Of a DNA stretch of 41,775 nucleotides, positions 18,043 through 25,609 are shown in pieces; the first letter of the stretch is position 1, and every line of letters begins with the position of its first letter. A program made the position numbers and the translations under genes. Below the pieces are notes generated by a model, which made no database searches, was not told the origin of the DNA, and was given only the letters and a program-made list of their open reading frames with translations. Source of the stretch: Parvibaculum sp. (GTDB taxonomy: Bacteria > Pseudomonadota > Alphaproteobacteria > Parvibaculales > Parvibaculaceae); assembly GCF_030694575.1 (NCBI RefSeq), contig NZ_JAUYUS010000006.1, positions 1 to 41,775 on the forward strand, in the 5' to 3' direction.

Positions 18043-18179
18043 CGGCCTGAATGAATTCCTGTCTGCGGGCGGTCTTGGGAATCATGCCACAGGCAGCCGC
18101 CCCCCGCACCCCGGAAATGCGGATTCAATTCCCATCCGCCGCCTTGTCGGCCTCCGCCCGCGCGGCTAGAGTGCGCCTC

Positions 18180-18536
18180 ATGCCGCCCGATTCCAGCCTC
18201 ATCTACAAGATCGTGAGCCAGCACGAATGGCTCGCCGCCGAGGCCGAGGGCCGTTTCATCGGCTCTGCCGTCGATATCGACGACGGCTATATCCATTTCT
18301 CCACCGCCGCCCAGGCGCGCGAAACCGCCTCGCGCCATTTCGCCGGCCGCCGCGGCCTCCTTCTCGTCGCGGTCGAGGCCGCCGCACTTGGCGAGGCGCT
18401 GAAATGGGAGCCGTCGCGCGGCGGCGCGCTCTTTCCGCATCTCTACGACGTCCTGCCGCTCCACGCCGTCCGCCGCGTCGACGCGCTCCCCGTGGATGAG
18501 GAGGGCACACATCTCTTTCCCTCGATGGAAGACTGA
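18180..18536 (+). CDS. DUF952 family protein
   Basis: A 118-residue protein beginning MPPDSSLIYKIVSQHEW, with the DUF952 hallmarks DDGYIHFSTAAQARETASRHF and LKWEPSRGGALFPHLY. The start is set by the family N-terminus; upstream in-frame sequence is not conserved in style. The TGA abuts the pyrD ATG with no gap (18536/18537), so the two are co-translated. DUF952 has no settled biochemical function. Confidence 0.9.
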   Translation: MPPDSSLIYKIVSQHEWLAAEAEGRFIGSAVDIDDGYIHFSTAAQARETASRHFAGRRGLLLVAVEAAALGEALKWEPSRGGALFPHLYDVLPLHAVRRVDALPVDEEGTHLFPSMED

Positions 18537-19583
18537 ATGGACCTCTTTCCGCTCGCCCGTCCGCTGATAAGCCTGATGGACCCCGAAACCGCGCATGGCC
18601 TCACGCTCCGTGCGCTGCGCCTCGGTCTCGGCCCCTCGCAGCGCGAGCCGGACTCGGCCTCCCTCGCGATAGACCTTTTCGGCCTCCACTTCGAAAACCC
18701 GCTCGGCATCGCCGCCGGCTTCGACAAGAACGGCGAGGTGCCGGATGCCATGCTCGCCATGGGCATGGGCTTCGCCGAGGTCGGCACGGTTACGCCCCTG
18801 CCGCAGCCCGGCAATCCGCGCCCCCGCGTCTTCCGCCTGCCGGTCCACCGCGCCGTCATCAATCGTTTGGGCTTCAACAATCAGGGCCATGCCGCCCTGA
18901 AAAAGCGCCTCCTCGCGCGCCGCAAGCGCCCCGGCATCGTCGGCGTCAACATCGGCGCCAACAAGGACGCGGCCGACCGCATCGCCGATTACGAGGCGGG
19001 CATCCGCGCCTTCGAGGGGCTGGCGAGTTATTTCACCGTCAACATTTCCTCGCCCAACACGCCCGGCCTCCGCGCCCTGCAGAACAAGGCGGAGCTGCAA
19101 AACCTCGTCGCCCGCGTCCTCGCCGCGCGCAAGGGCAAGACACCCGTCCTCCTGAAAATCGCGCCGGACCTCAACGCGGAAGAACTCGGGGACATCGCCG
19201 AGGTGGCGCTCGAGCAGGGCCTCGACGGCCTCATCGTCTCCAACACCACCATCGCGCGCGAAGGCCTCGTCTCCGGCATCAATGCGAATGAAACCGGCGG
19301 CCTCTCCGGCGCGCCGCTCTTCGCCATGTCCACCGCCGTGCTGCGCGACATGTACCGCCTCACCAAAGGCCGCCTGCCGCTTGTCGGTGTCGGCGGCATT
19401 TCGTCCGCCGCCGATGCCTATGCGAAAATCCGCGCCGGCGCCTCGCTGGTGCAACTTTATTCCGCGCTCACCTATGACGGCCCGCCGCTCGTCGGCAGCA
19501 TCAAGCGGGGCCTCGCCGCGCACCTTGCCGCCGATGGCTTCGCGCATCTGAAGGATGCCGTCGGCGCGGATGTAAATGTGTAG
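18537..19583 (+). CDS. pyrD: Dihydroorotate dehydrogenase (quinone), class 2
   Basis: This membrane-associated flavoenzyme oxidises dihydroorotate to orotate in pyrimidine synthesis and passes electrons to quinone. The 348 residues start with the amphipathic N-terminal helix of class 2 enzymes (MDLFPLARPLISLMDPETAH), then GIAAGFDKNGE, PRVFRLP, NRLGFNNQG and NISSPNTPGLR, where S172 corresponds to the class 2 catalytic serine. The FMN phosphate-binding GVGGISSA segment is present near the C-terminus. It is flanked by DUF952 (0 bp) and arsC (8 bp), forming a three-gene unit. Confidence 0.97.
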   Translation: MDLFPLARPLISLMDPETAHGLTLRALRLGLGPSQREPDSASLAIDLFGLHFENPLGIAAGFDKNGEVPDAMLAMGMGFAEVGTVTPLPQPGNPRPRVFRLPVHRAVINRLGFNNQGHAALKKRLLARRKRPGIVGVNIGANKDAADRIADYEAGIRAFEGLASYFTVNISSPNTPGLRALQNKAELQNLVARVLAARKGKTPVLLKIAPDLNAEELGDIAEVALEQGLDGLIVSNTTIAREGLVSGINANETGGLSGAPLFAMSTAVLRDMYRLTKGRLPLVGVGGISSAADAYAKIRAGASLVQLYSALTYDGPPLVGSIKRGLAAHLAADGFAHLKDAVGADVNV

Positions 19584-19591
19584 GAGCGAAA

Positions 19592-19942
19592 ATGCCGAAA
19601 CCCACCATCTATCACAATCCGCGCTGCTCCAAGTCGCGCCAGGCCCTCGCGCTGCTGGAGGAAAACGGCCACGCGCCCCTCATCGTGGATTACCTGAAGG
19701 CGCCGCCATCCGCTGCCGAACTTCAGTCGATCCTGAAAAAACTGAAGATGAAACCGCGCGACCTGCTGCGCAAGGGAGAGGCCGCCTACAAGGACCTCGG
19801 CCTCGACAATGAGACGCTCACGGACGAAAAACTCATCCGCGCCATGGTCGAAAACCCGATCCTGATCGAGCGCCCCATCGTCGTCATGGGCACGAAGGCG
19901 AAAATCGGCCGCCCGCCCGAAAGCGTGCTGGAGATTTTCTGA
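19592..19942 (+). CDS. arsC: ArsC/Spx-family thioredoxin-fold reductase (glutaredoxin-type arsenate reductase)
   Basis: A 116-residue ArsC-family protein: TIYHNPRCSKSRQAL with the redox cysteine C12, and RPIVVMGTKAKIGRPPE at the C-terminus. In arsenate reductases C12 attacks arsenate and glutaredoxin recycles the enzyme. No ars operon (arsR, arsB, acr3) is present, and the gene is tied to pyrD, so a YfgD-like general redox role is equally likely. It follows pyrD by 8 bp with GGAG just before the ATG. Confidence 0.88.
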   Translation: MPKPTIYHNPRCSKSRQALALLEENGHAPLIVDYLKAPPSAAELQSILKKLKMKPRDLLRKGEAAYKDLGLDNETLTDEKLIRAMVENPILIERPIVVMGTKAKIGRPPESVLEIF

Positions 19943-19945
19943 CCG

Positions 19946-21268
19946 TTACGCCAGCGCCCGCCCCAGTCGCGGATAGTAAAATCCGAGCGACGCGGCCCGC
20001 ATCAGGTTGAAGCCCGCGAGCGCCGCCCACAGCCCGTGATTGCCGTAAGGCAGCAACAGCCACCACAGCGTCAGGAACAATGCGCTCGATGCCAGCGCCG
20101 CGTTCCGCATCTCGGGCCCGCGCGTCGCGCCGATGAAAATGCCGTCGAGCTGGTAGCACCAGACCGACAGCACCGGCAGCATCGCCGCCCAGAAGAGATA
20201 AACCCGCGCCGCCGCGCGCACCTCCGCATCGATGGTGAGGAAGTCGATGACGAACCCGCCGAACGCGAAAATCCCGAGCGACAGCGCACACGCGATCCCC
20301 GCCGCCCACAGCGTCGAAAGCCGTGCCGAAAGATCGAAATCCTCGCGGCTCCGCGCGCCGAAGGCCTTGCCCACCAGCGCCTCGGCGGCCAGCGCGAAAC
20401 CGTCGAGGAAGAAGGCGCTCACCGTCACGAATTGCAGCAGGATCGAATTGGCGGCGAGCGTCACCGCGCCTGCCTCCGCGCTCTTCGCCGTGAACCACGC
20501 AAAGGAAAACATCAGCACGATGGTGCGGATCATGATGTCGCGATTGACGGCGACCGTCCGCGCGAGCCGCGCCGCATCCATCAGCCGCGCCCGCGTCCAT
20601 TGCCCGGGATAGAATCGCAAATGCCGCGCCGCGACCGCGAGCCCGGCAAGCGCCGCCGCCACTTCCGCGATCAGCGTCCCCGCCGCGATCCCCGCCACGC
20701 CCCAGCCGAGCCCCAGCGCCAGCGCGATGTTGAAGAAGATGTTCACCAGGTTGAGAAAGACTTGCAGCGCCAGCGCGATGTTTGCGCGCCCAAGCCCGAT
20801 GAACCATCCGACCAGCGCATAATTCGCGAGCGCAAAAGGCGCGCTCCATATCCTGATGTCGAAATAGTTTCGCGCCAGCCGCTCCACTTCCTCGCCGCCG
20901 TCGAGCAGCGCGAAGGCTGCAAGTCCGATCGGAAATTGAAGCGCGATCAGCGCCGCGCCCACCGCCCCTGCGATCAGCAGCGCCCGCCCGAGCGACGCGC
21001 GGATTTCCTCGCCGTCCATCGCGCCGAGCGCCTGCGCGGTGAGCCCCGTCGTCCCCATGCGCAGAAAGCCGAAGGTCCAGTAGACCATGGTGAAGATGAG
21101 CGCGCCGATGGCCACCGCGCCGATATATTTCGGATCGCCCATCCGCCCCATCACCGCCGTATCGGCAATGCCGAGCAGCGGCGTCGAGAGGTTGGAGATG
21201 ACGATGGGAATGGCGATGGCGAGAACCTTGCGATGGTTCACCCGCGCCTCCGCCGCCGTCTCGCTCAT
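19946..21268 (-). CDS. MATE family efflux transporter (DinF-like)
   Basis: A 440-residue protein with about twelve hydrophobic helices in two similar halves, as in the MATE family (IVISNLSTPLLGIADTAVMGRMG near the start). These inner-membrane antiporters use Na+ or H+ gradients to export drugs or metabolites. It is the last gene of a three-gene unit, with its ATG overlapping the upstream thioesterase stop by 4 bp (21265-21268). Its substrate is unknown; coupling to thioesterases suggests the export of an acid released from CoA, which is inference. Confidence 0.93.
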   Translation of the reverse strand: MSETAAEARVNHRKVLAIAIPIVISNLSTPLLGIADTAVMGRMGDPKYIGAVAIGALIFTMVYWTFGFLRMGTTGLTAQALGAMDGEEIRASLGRALLIAGAVGAALIALQFPIGLAAFALLDGGEEVERLARNYFDIRIWSAPFALANYALVGWFIGLGRANIALALQVFLNLVNIFFNIALALGLGWGVAGIAAGTLIAEVAAALAGLAVAARHLRFYPGQWTRARLMDAARLARTVAVNRDIMIRTIVLMFSFAWFTAKSAEAGAVTLAANSILLQFVTVSAFFLDGFALAAEALVGKAFGARSREDFDLSARLSTLWAAGIACALSLGIFAFGGFVIDFLTIDAEVRAAARVYLFWAAMLPVLSVWCYQLDGIFIGATRGPEMRNAALASSALFLTLWWLLLPYGNHGLWAALAGFNLMRAASLGFYYPRLGRALA

Positions 21269-21702
21269 GATGTGGTCGTGTCGTCCGCCGCCTGCAGCAG
21301 GAAGTGGCCATGCGCCGCCGCGATGGGCCGCGAGCGGTCGTCCTGCCAGGCTTCCGCGCGCACCGTTGCCACGCGCCGCCCCTGCTTCGTTATTTCCGCG
21401 CGGCCGTAAGTATCCACCGGCTTGCCGGAGCGCAGATAGTCGATGGTGAGGCCGATAGGCTTCGGCAGCGGCCCCGCGCCGCCTTCGAAGGCAAGCTGCG
21501 CGATCGCCGTCGTTTCGAGAAACGCGCCGATCACGCCGCCATGCAGCGCCGGCAGCACCGGATTGCCGATAAGCTGCTGCGAAAAATGCAGCACCGTCGT
21601 CACCTCGTTGCCGCGCTGGTCGACGGTAATGCCGAGATAGCGCGCATAGGGGATCGCCTGCATCAGCGCGTTGATGTCGACCGGCTTCTTCGTCTCGCTC
21701 AT
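21265..21702 (-). CDS. PaaI-type hotdog thioesterase (first of the MATE pair)
   Basis: A 145-residue hotdog-fold protein with the ALHGGVIGAFLETTA motif, where the HGG turn and following acidic residue mark PaaI/YbgC-type acyl-CoA thioesterases. It starts MSETKKPVDINALMQ; longer in-frame extensions overlap the next gene and are rejected. Both ends overlap neighbours by 4 bp (21699-21702 and 21265-21268), so translation is coupled along the unit. It likely hydrolyses aryl- or short acyl-CoA; the exact substrate is unknown. Confidence 0.88.
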   Translation of the reverse strand: MSETKKPVDINALMQAIPYARYLGITVDQRGNEVTTVLHFSQQLIGNPVLPALHGGVIGAFLETTAIAQLAFEGGAGPLPKPIGLTIDYLRSGKPVDTYGRAEITKQGRRVATVRAEAWQDDRSRPIAAAHGHFLLQAADDTTTS

Positions 21703-22223
21703 GCCGCGCCGTCCTTGTTCTTCGCCAGCAGTTTCATCGCTTCGTCCACGGTCTCCGGCGATATCGGCATCGGCACCGCGCGGTTCGCCGCCAGCATGAA
21801 AGTGCCGACACAGGTGGCGATGGGGTCTTCCTCGTCCGTGTGATAGGCCGTGCCGCGCACGAAGGCGATGTTCTTCGTCACCTTGTAGCAATGCGTATGC
21901 GCCATCAGGTCGAGCTTCGGCGTCGCCGGTTTCATGTAGTCGAGCCGGAGGTCGAGCGTCGCGATGGACATGCGCTCCGGCAGCGCAAGCTGCACCGCGA
22001 TGCCGCAGGCATTGTCGAGCAGCGACGTGATGACGCCGCCATGGATCACGCCCGTTTCGGGATTGCCGATCAGGTTTTCCGCGTAAGGCACCGAGAGCCA
22101 TGCCTGGCCCCGCTTCGCATCGACGACGGTGAGCCCGATCGCCTTCGCATGCGGCACATGTTCGATCAGCACGCTCTTCATCAGTTCGATATGTTCGGGC
22201 TTGAAGTCGTCGTCGGCCGCCAT
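21699..22223 (-). CDS. PaaI-type hotdog thioesterase (second, operon-leading)
   Basis: A 174-residue hotdog protein with VIHGGVITSLLDNACG and LRLDYMKPA, typical of PaaI-family thioesterases. The start ATG 22223 follows GAGG; an upstream in-frame ATG at 22298 would add a non-conserved stretch. It is clearly paralogous in layout to the next gene but diverged in sequence. It has a C-terminal helical extension (about 150-174). It leads the thioesterase-thioesterase-MATE unit. The 242-bp gap to the PAS gene holds a REP-like element. Confidence 0.88.
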   Translation of the reverse strand: MAADDDFKPEHIELMKSVLIEHVPHAKAIGLTVVDAKRGQAWLSVPYAENLIGNPETGVIHGGVITSLLDNACGIAVQLALPERMSIATLDLRLDYMKPATPKLDLMAHTHCYKVTKNIAFVRGTAYHTDEEDPIATCVGTFMLAANRAVPMPISPETVDEAMKLLAKNKDGAA

Positions 22224-22306
22224 GTTTCCTCGCTCGCTACGCCGTCCTAATAGCGCCACGCCCCCGCGCCAAGTCAACCCGCATTTCCATAAGAGCAACC
22301 CTGATC

Positions 22307-22358
22307 ACCCTCCTCTGGGGGGAGGGTCAAAATTCGCTTGCGAATTTTGGGGCGGGGG
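22307..22358 (+). repeat. REP-like palindromic element (single unit)
   Basis: The unit starts ACCCTCC and ends GGGGCGGGGG, enclosing a perfect 8-bp hairpin (AAAATTCG at 22329-22336, loop CTTG, CGAATTTT at 22341-22348). Same arm architecture as the units at 23797, 30821, 31373 and 34953, but a different stem. It is intergenic, between divergent genes. Confidence 0.75.
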
Positions 22359-22465
22359 CGCGGCGCAAACGCTTCCCCCGGTCTCGCTGTATTTTCCTTC
22401 TTGCCGCTCCGCTTGCATCGCGCCGCTCCGGCGCGCAACAATGAAGGCGGGAGGACCGGAAGCTC

Positions 22466-22945
22466 ATGCTGACGATCGAGGGAGGTCTCGCCGTCCTGAC
22501 GGACCTGGACGGACTGGCGTCGCCATTACCCGTGCTGATCTCATATTGGGACCGCAAGCGCGGCGCGAGGGAAATGCCGGCGCCCGCCGACATCGACCCG
22601 GTCGAGATCCCGCGCCTCCTTCCCTGGCTGGTCCTCGCCGACGTCACCTACGACCCGCTCGACATGCGTTACCGCCTCATGGGCACGCATGTCGTCGAGA
22701 TGGGCGGCGTCAACCGCACCGGCCAGTCGCTCCGCGAAAACCACGAGGGTGAGGCGCTGGCGGAGCGGCTCGCCGCGCTGGAGCGCCTGCTGGCGACGCG
22801 CGGGCCCGTTGCGCTCGGCGGCCGTCTCGACTGGCTGGGCCGCGGCTACCGCCGCTTCCAGTGTGTGCATCTGCCGCTCTCGGAGGATGGCGAAAGGGTA
22901 ACGCGCCTCATCGCCGCCTACGCCTTCCCTGAACTTCGGGAATAG
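22466..22945 (+). CDS. PAS_5 family protein
   Basis: A 159-residue protein matching the PAS_5 family: LPVLISYWDRKRGAREMPAP, DIDPVEIPRLLPWLVLADV, MRYRLMGTHVVEMGG and a C-terminal FQCVHLPLSEDG...LIAAYAFPE. It is a single PAS-like sensory domain with no output module, widely seen in alphaproteobacteria, often as scattered paralogues. The ligand and partner are unknown. The ATG has GGAAG 3-7 nt upstream. Confidence 0.87.
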   Translation: MLTIEGGLAVLTDLDGLASPLPVLISYWDRKRGAREMPAPADIDPVEIPRLLPWLVLADVTYDPLDMRYRLMGTHVVEMGGVNRTGQSLRENHEGEALAERLAALERLLATRGPVALGGRLDWLGRGYRRFQCVHLPLSEDGERVTRLIAAYAFPELRE

Positions 22946-23016
22946 CCGGACCGGGGCCGCCGCCTAACCGATTGATATTTCGTCATTTTTTCCGCCCCTC
23001 TCCCGCATTGAAAAGT

Positions 23017-23031
23017 TGACGATTATCGTCA
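23017..23031. promoter_or_regulatory. Candidate TetR operator (15-bp palindrome)
   Basis: TGACGAT-T-ATCGTCA is a perfect 7-bp inverted repeat with a one-base centre, 83 bp upstream of the TetR start. A further CGTCA half-motif lies at 22981-22985. The size and symmetry fit a TetR dimer site and suggest autoregulation. It is the only clear palindrome in the 168-bp gap. Confidence 0.5.
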
Positions 23032-23113
23032 TTAAGATAGAGTGAGCCGGATATCCGGACGCGCGGGATTTCGGGGGGCCGAGGTTTCCCGTGGCGTTCA
23101 TGGGGAGGAATGA

Positions 23114-23764
23114 TTGAGTACCGATCTGAAGGAAGCGCCCGCGAAATCGAAGGCGCCGGGCAAGCGCGAACAGACCAAACAGAACAACCGTGAAGCCATT
23201 CTCGATGCCGCGCGCATCGTCTTTTCCGATCTCGGTTACGGCGCGACCTCGGTGCGCGACATCATCCGCAAGACCGGCCTCGCATCGGGCACCTTCTACA
23301 ATTACTTCAAGAGCAAGGAAGAAGTCTTCGAGGCGCTGATGGACGAGGGCATGCGCCGCATCCGGCCGCGCCTGCGCGCCGAGCGCATCCGTTCGCGCAC
23401 CTTCGAGGATTTCATCCGCAACGCCTTCCGCACCTATTTCGATTATCTCGCCACCGACCGCGACACCTTCCAGGTCATGCGCCGTAATCCGAACACGGTG
23501 CGCGTCCGCATGGATTCGCCCGAAATCATCGCCGGCTTCGAGGAAATCCGCGAATATATCGAAGAAGACATCCGCAACGGCACCCTGCCGGCGGTGGACG
23601 CGGAATATCTGATGGCCTCCGTCGTTGGCCTCGCCATGGAAATGGGCGACCGCATGCTGCGCCGCCCCGAAATGGATCCCGAACAGGCCTCCGCCTTCGC
23701 CACCGCCCTCGTCCTCGGCGGCTTCCGCGCCCTCCCTCATGCAGGAAACACAGACAAGCCGTAG
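23114..23764 (+). CDS. TetR/AcrR family transcriptional regulator
   Basis: A 216-residue regulator. The N-terminal HTH (about 45-66) reads TSVRDIIRKTGLASGTFYNYF, followed by a helical ligand-binding domain. The start is TTG 23114, with GGGGAGGAA just upstream; no ATG lies in frame nearby. The basic pre-helix tail (KRSKAPGKREQTKQ-like) is usual for DNA binders. It sits 143 bp upstream of the HSL-type esterase on the same strand, with a REP-like element between. Control of the esterase or of the adjacent acyl-CoA genes is plausible but unproven. Confidence 0.9.
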   Translation: MSTDLKEAPAKSKAPGKREQTKQNNREAILDAARIVFSDLGYGATSVRDIIRKTGLASGTFYNYFKSKEEVFEALMDEGMRRIRPRLRAERIRSRTFEDFIRNAFRTYFDYLATDRDTFQVMRRNPNTVRVRMDSPEIIAGFEEIREYIEEDIRNGTLPAVDAEYLMASVVGLAMEMGDRMLRRPEMDPEQASAFATALVLGGFRALPHAGNTDKP

Positions 23765-23796
23765 CGACAGCGCAGCCTATCAAGTACTTCCTTCCC

Positions 23797-23872
23797 ACCC
23801 TCCCCGTGAGGGAGGAGCCTGCCCCCGGGCTTGACCCGGGGGTCGAAAAATCCAAAGGATTTTCGGGGAGGG
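23797..23872 (+). repeat. REP-like palindromic element (long form)
   Basis: It begins ACCCTCCCC and ends GGGGAGGG. It contains three hairpins: CCCTCCC/GGGAGG, CCCCCGGG/CCCGGGGG, and GAAAAATCC/GGATTTTC. It matches the long form at 34953-35028 in layout but not in stem sequence. It lies in the 143-bp gap between the TetR and esterase genes. Confidence 0.75.
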
Positions 23873-23907
23873 ATAAAGCCGAAGAATACAGCGGGCAAGG
23901 AAAAGAC

Positions 23908-24942
23908 ATGAACATCCAGAAAGCGATAATCCGCCTGCTGATGAAACTGCCGGACGGCGCTCTCGTCCGCCTCTCCGGCGGCAAACCCCTCGCCATAGAC
24001 GGCCGCATCATGGATGCCCGCATGCAGTTCCTCGCCGCGCAGGGTGCGCGCGGTCCCTCCATCGTGACGCTCGATCCCGTCGCCGCCCGCGCCGCCACGT
24101 CCCAGGGCCTCGCCCTTCTCGACGGCGAGCCGCGCGCGAATGTCGAAATCGCGGATCTGAAAATTCCCGGTCCCGCCGGTCCGCTCGACGCGCGCCTCTG
24201 CCGTCCGCACGGCGTATCGGGTCCGCTGCCCGGCCTCGTCTTCTTCCATTTCGGCGGCTGCGTCATCGGCGATCTCGACACCTGCCACACCTTCTGCACC
24301 ATGATCGCGGATATCGCGGGCGTCGCCGTCCTCAACGTCGCCTACCGTCTCGCACCGGAGCACAAATTTCCCGCTGCGGGCGAAGATGCCGTCGCCGCCT
24401 ATAAATGGGCCGAGGCAAACGCCGCCTCGCTCGGCATGGTCCCCGGCCGCATCGGCGTCGGCGGCGACAGCGCGGGCGGCTATCTCTCCGCCCATGTCGC
24501 GCAGGAAACGAAGCGCGAGGGCTTCGCGGCCCCCGCCGTCCAGCTTCTCATCTATCCGGTGACCGACTGGGCCTGGAAGGGCGGCTCGATGGAAAGCTGC
24601 GCCAATGTCTACCCGCTCCCCCGCGACGTGATGGACTGGTTCGGCGCGCTCTACATGAACAGCCCCGCCGATGCGAACGATCCCCGCCTCTCGCCGATGA
24701 AATCGCCGGACCTCTCCGGTCTCGCCCCCGCCATTATCGTCACCGCCGGCTTCGACGTGCTGCGCGATCAGGGCGCGGCCTATGCCGAAAAGCTCAAAGC
24801 CGCCGGCGTCCCCGTCACCTATCGCTGCGAGGACAACCTCGCCCACGCCTTCACCGCCATGACCGGAATCCTCCCCGCCGCCAACGCCGCCTGCGAACGC
24901 ATCGCCCGCGACGTCGGCGCCACCCTTCGCAAGACGGGCTGA
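23908..24942 (+). CDS. Alpha/beta hydrolase, HSL-type esterase with altered oxyanion motif
   Basis: A 344-residue esterase/lipase of the hormone-sensitive-lipase type. The catalytic triad reads S188 (GDSAGG), D283 (GFDVLRD) and H313 (LAHAF). The usual HGGG oxyanion loop reads HFGGC at 114-118 within FFHFGGCVIGDL, a departure from the family. ATG 23908 with AAGGA upstream is chosen; the frame continues upstream through the repeat element but is not coding-like there. It is followed 3 bp later by DUF3147. Substrate is unknown, likely a short-chain ester or lactone. Confidence 0.9.
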   Translation: MNIQKAIIRLLMKLPDGALVRLSGGKPLAIDGRIMDARMQFLAAQGARGPSIVTLDPVAARAATSQGLALLDGEPRANVEIADLKIPGPAGPLDARLCRPHGVSGPLPGLVFFHFGGCVIGDLDTCHTFCTMIADIAGVAVLNVAYRLAPEHKFPAAGEDAVAAYKWAEANAASLGMVPGRIGVGGDSAGGYLSAHVAQETKREGFAAPAVQLLIYPVTDWAWKGGSMESCANVYPLPRDVMDWFGALYMNSPADANDPRLSPMKSPDLSGLAPAIIVTAGFDVLRDQGAAYAEKLKAAGVPVTYRCEDNLAHAFTAMTGILPAANAACERIARDVGATLRKTG

Positions 24943-24945
24943 TCC

Positions 24946-25296
24946 ATGCTCTACGCGATCGTCAAGGCGGCGCTGTCCGGCATTCTTGTGATGATCGTTT
25001 CCGAGACGGCGAAGCGCAGCCCCGCCTTCGGTGCGCTCGTCGCGTCGCTCCCGCTCGTCTCCATTCTCGCCATCATCTGGCTCTGGCGCGAAACGGGCGA
25101 CACCGCGCGCATCGCCGCCCATGCCGAAGCAACCTTCTGGTACGTCCTGCCGTCGCTGCCGATGTTTCTGATCTTCCCCGCCATGCTGCGAAACGGTGTC
25201 GCCTTCTGGCCTGCGCTCGCCGCCGGCTGCGCCGTCACCGTCCTCCTCTATCTCCTCACCGTCTGGCTCGTGGCCCGCCTCGGCATCGCCCTCTGA
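24946..25296 (+). CDS. DUF3147 family membrane protein
   Basis: A 116-residue protein with about four membrane helices (AIVKAALSGILVMIVSETAKR at the start, then SLPLVSILAIIWLW). This matches the DUF3147 family in length and in the N-terminal SETAKRSP turn. It has no known function. It starts 3 bp after the esterase stop, so it is co-transcribed with it. It ends upstream of the riboswitch region. Confidence 0.85.
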   Translation: MLYAIVKAALSGILVMIVSETAKRSPAFGALVASLPLVSILAIIWLWRETGDTARIAAHAEATFWYVLPSLPMFLIFPAMLRNGVAFWPALAAGCAVTVLLYLLTVWLVARLGIAL

Positions 25297-25370
25297 GACG
25301 CGCCTCTGCGAGTCGTTCTCACCCCTGGCTCTCTTGCCCGCCGCAACTCTCCATGCTAATTCCACCCCGT

Positions 25371-25482
25371 CCTTAGGGGAGTAGCCGCCCTCCGCCGTCA
25401 TGGCAGAGAGGGGCGGGCGTCAACAAACTCGGGTTCCAAGCGATCCCAGACGAAGTGGACCCCGGTTCGTCGTCCGGGATCG
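25371..25482 (+). promoter_or_regulatory. yybP-ykoY (Mn2+) riboswitch
   Basis: The two signature loops of the yybP-ykoY class are present: TTAGGGGAGTAGCC at 25373-25386 and GTCAACAAACTCGG at 25419-25432. Between them lies a hairpin with arms CCCTC and GAGGGG and inner stem GCC/GGC. After the second loop a stem CGATCCC (25441-25447) / GGGATCG (25476-25482) follows, overlapping an alternative CCCGG/CCGGG hairpin. The class senses Mn2+ and controls Mn exporters. The gene 128 bp downstream is a GDT1/UPF0016 transporter, an expected partner. The 25483-25609 leader holds a weak hairpin (TCAGC-GCAA-GCTGA at 25512-25525 then TTT) and covers the ribosome site. The exact 5' and 3' limits are approximate. 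Confidence 0.88.
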
Positions 25483-25609
25483 CGACAAACAAAAACCCGT
25501 GGCGTCCGTGCTCAGCGCAAGCTGATTTGGCGAGACCTTTGGCTCATGCGTGCCCCTCTGCCGGGCGGGCGCAATGGGTCATTGTCTCGTCCGGCGCGGA
25601 GTTATTTCC

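Noticed and set aside
19592-19942. ArsC as evidence of an arsenic-resistance operon
   Set aside because: No arsR, arsB/acr3 or arsH-type gene is nearby; the gene is attached to pyrD, so a general redox role is as likely.
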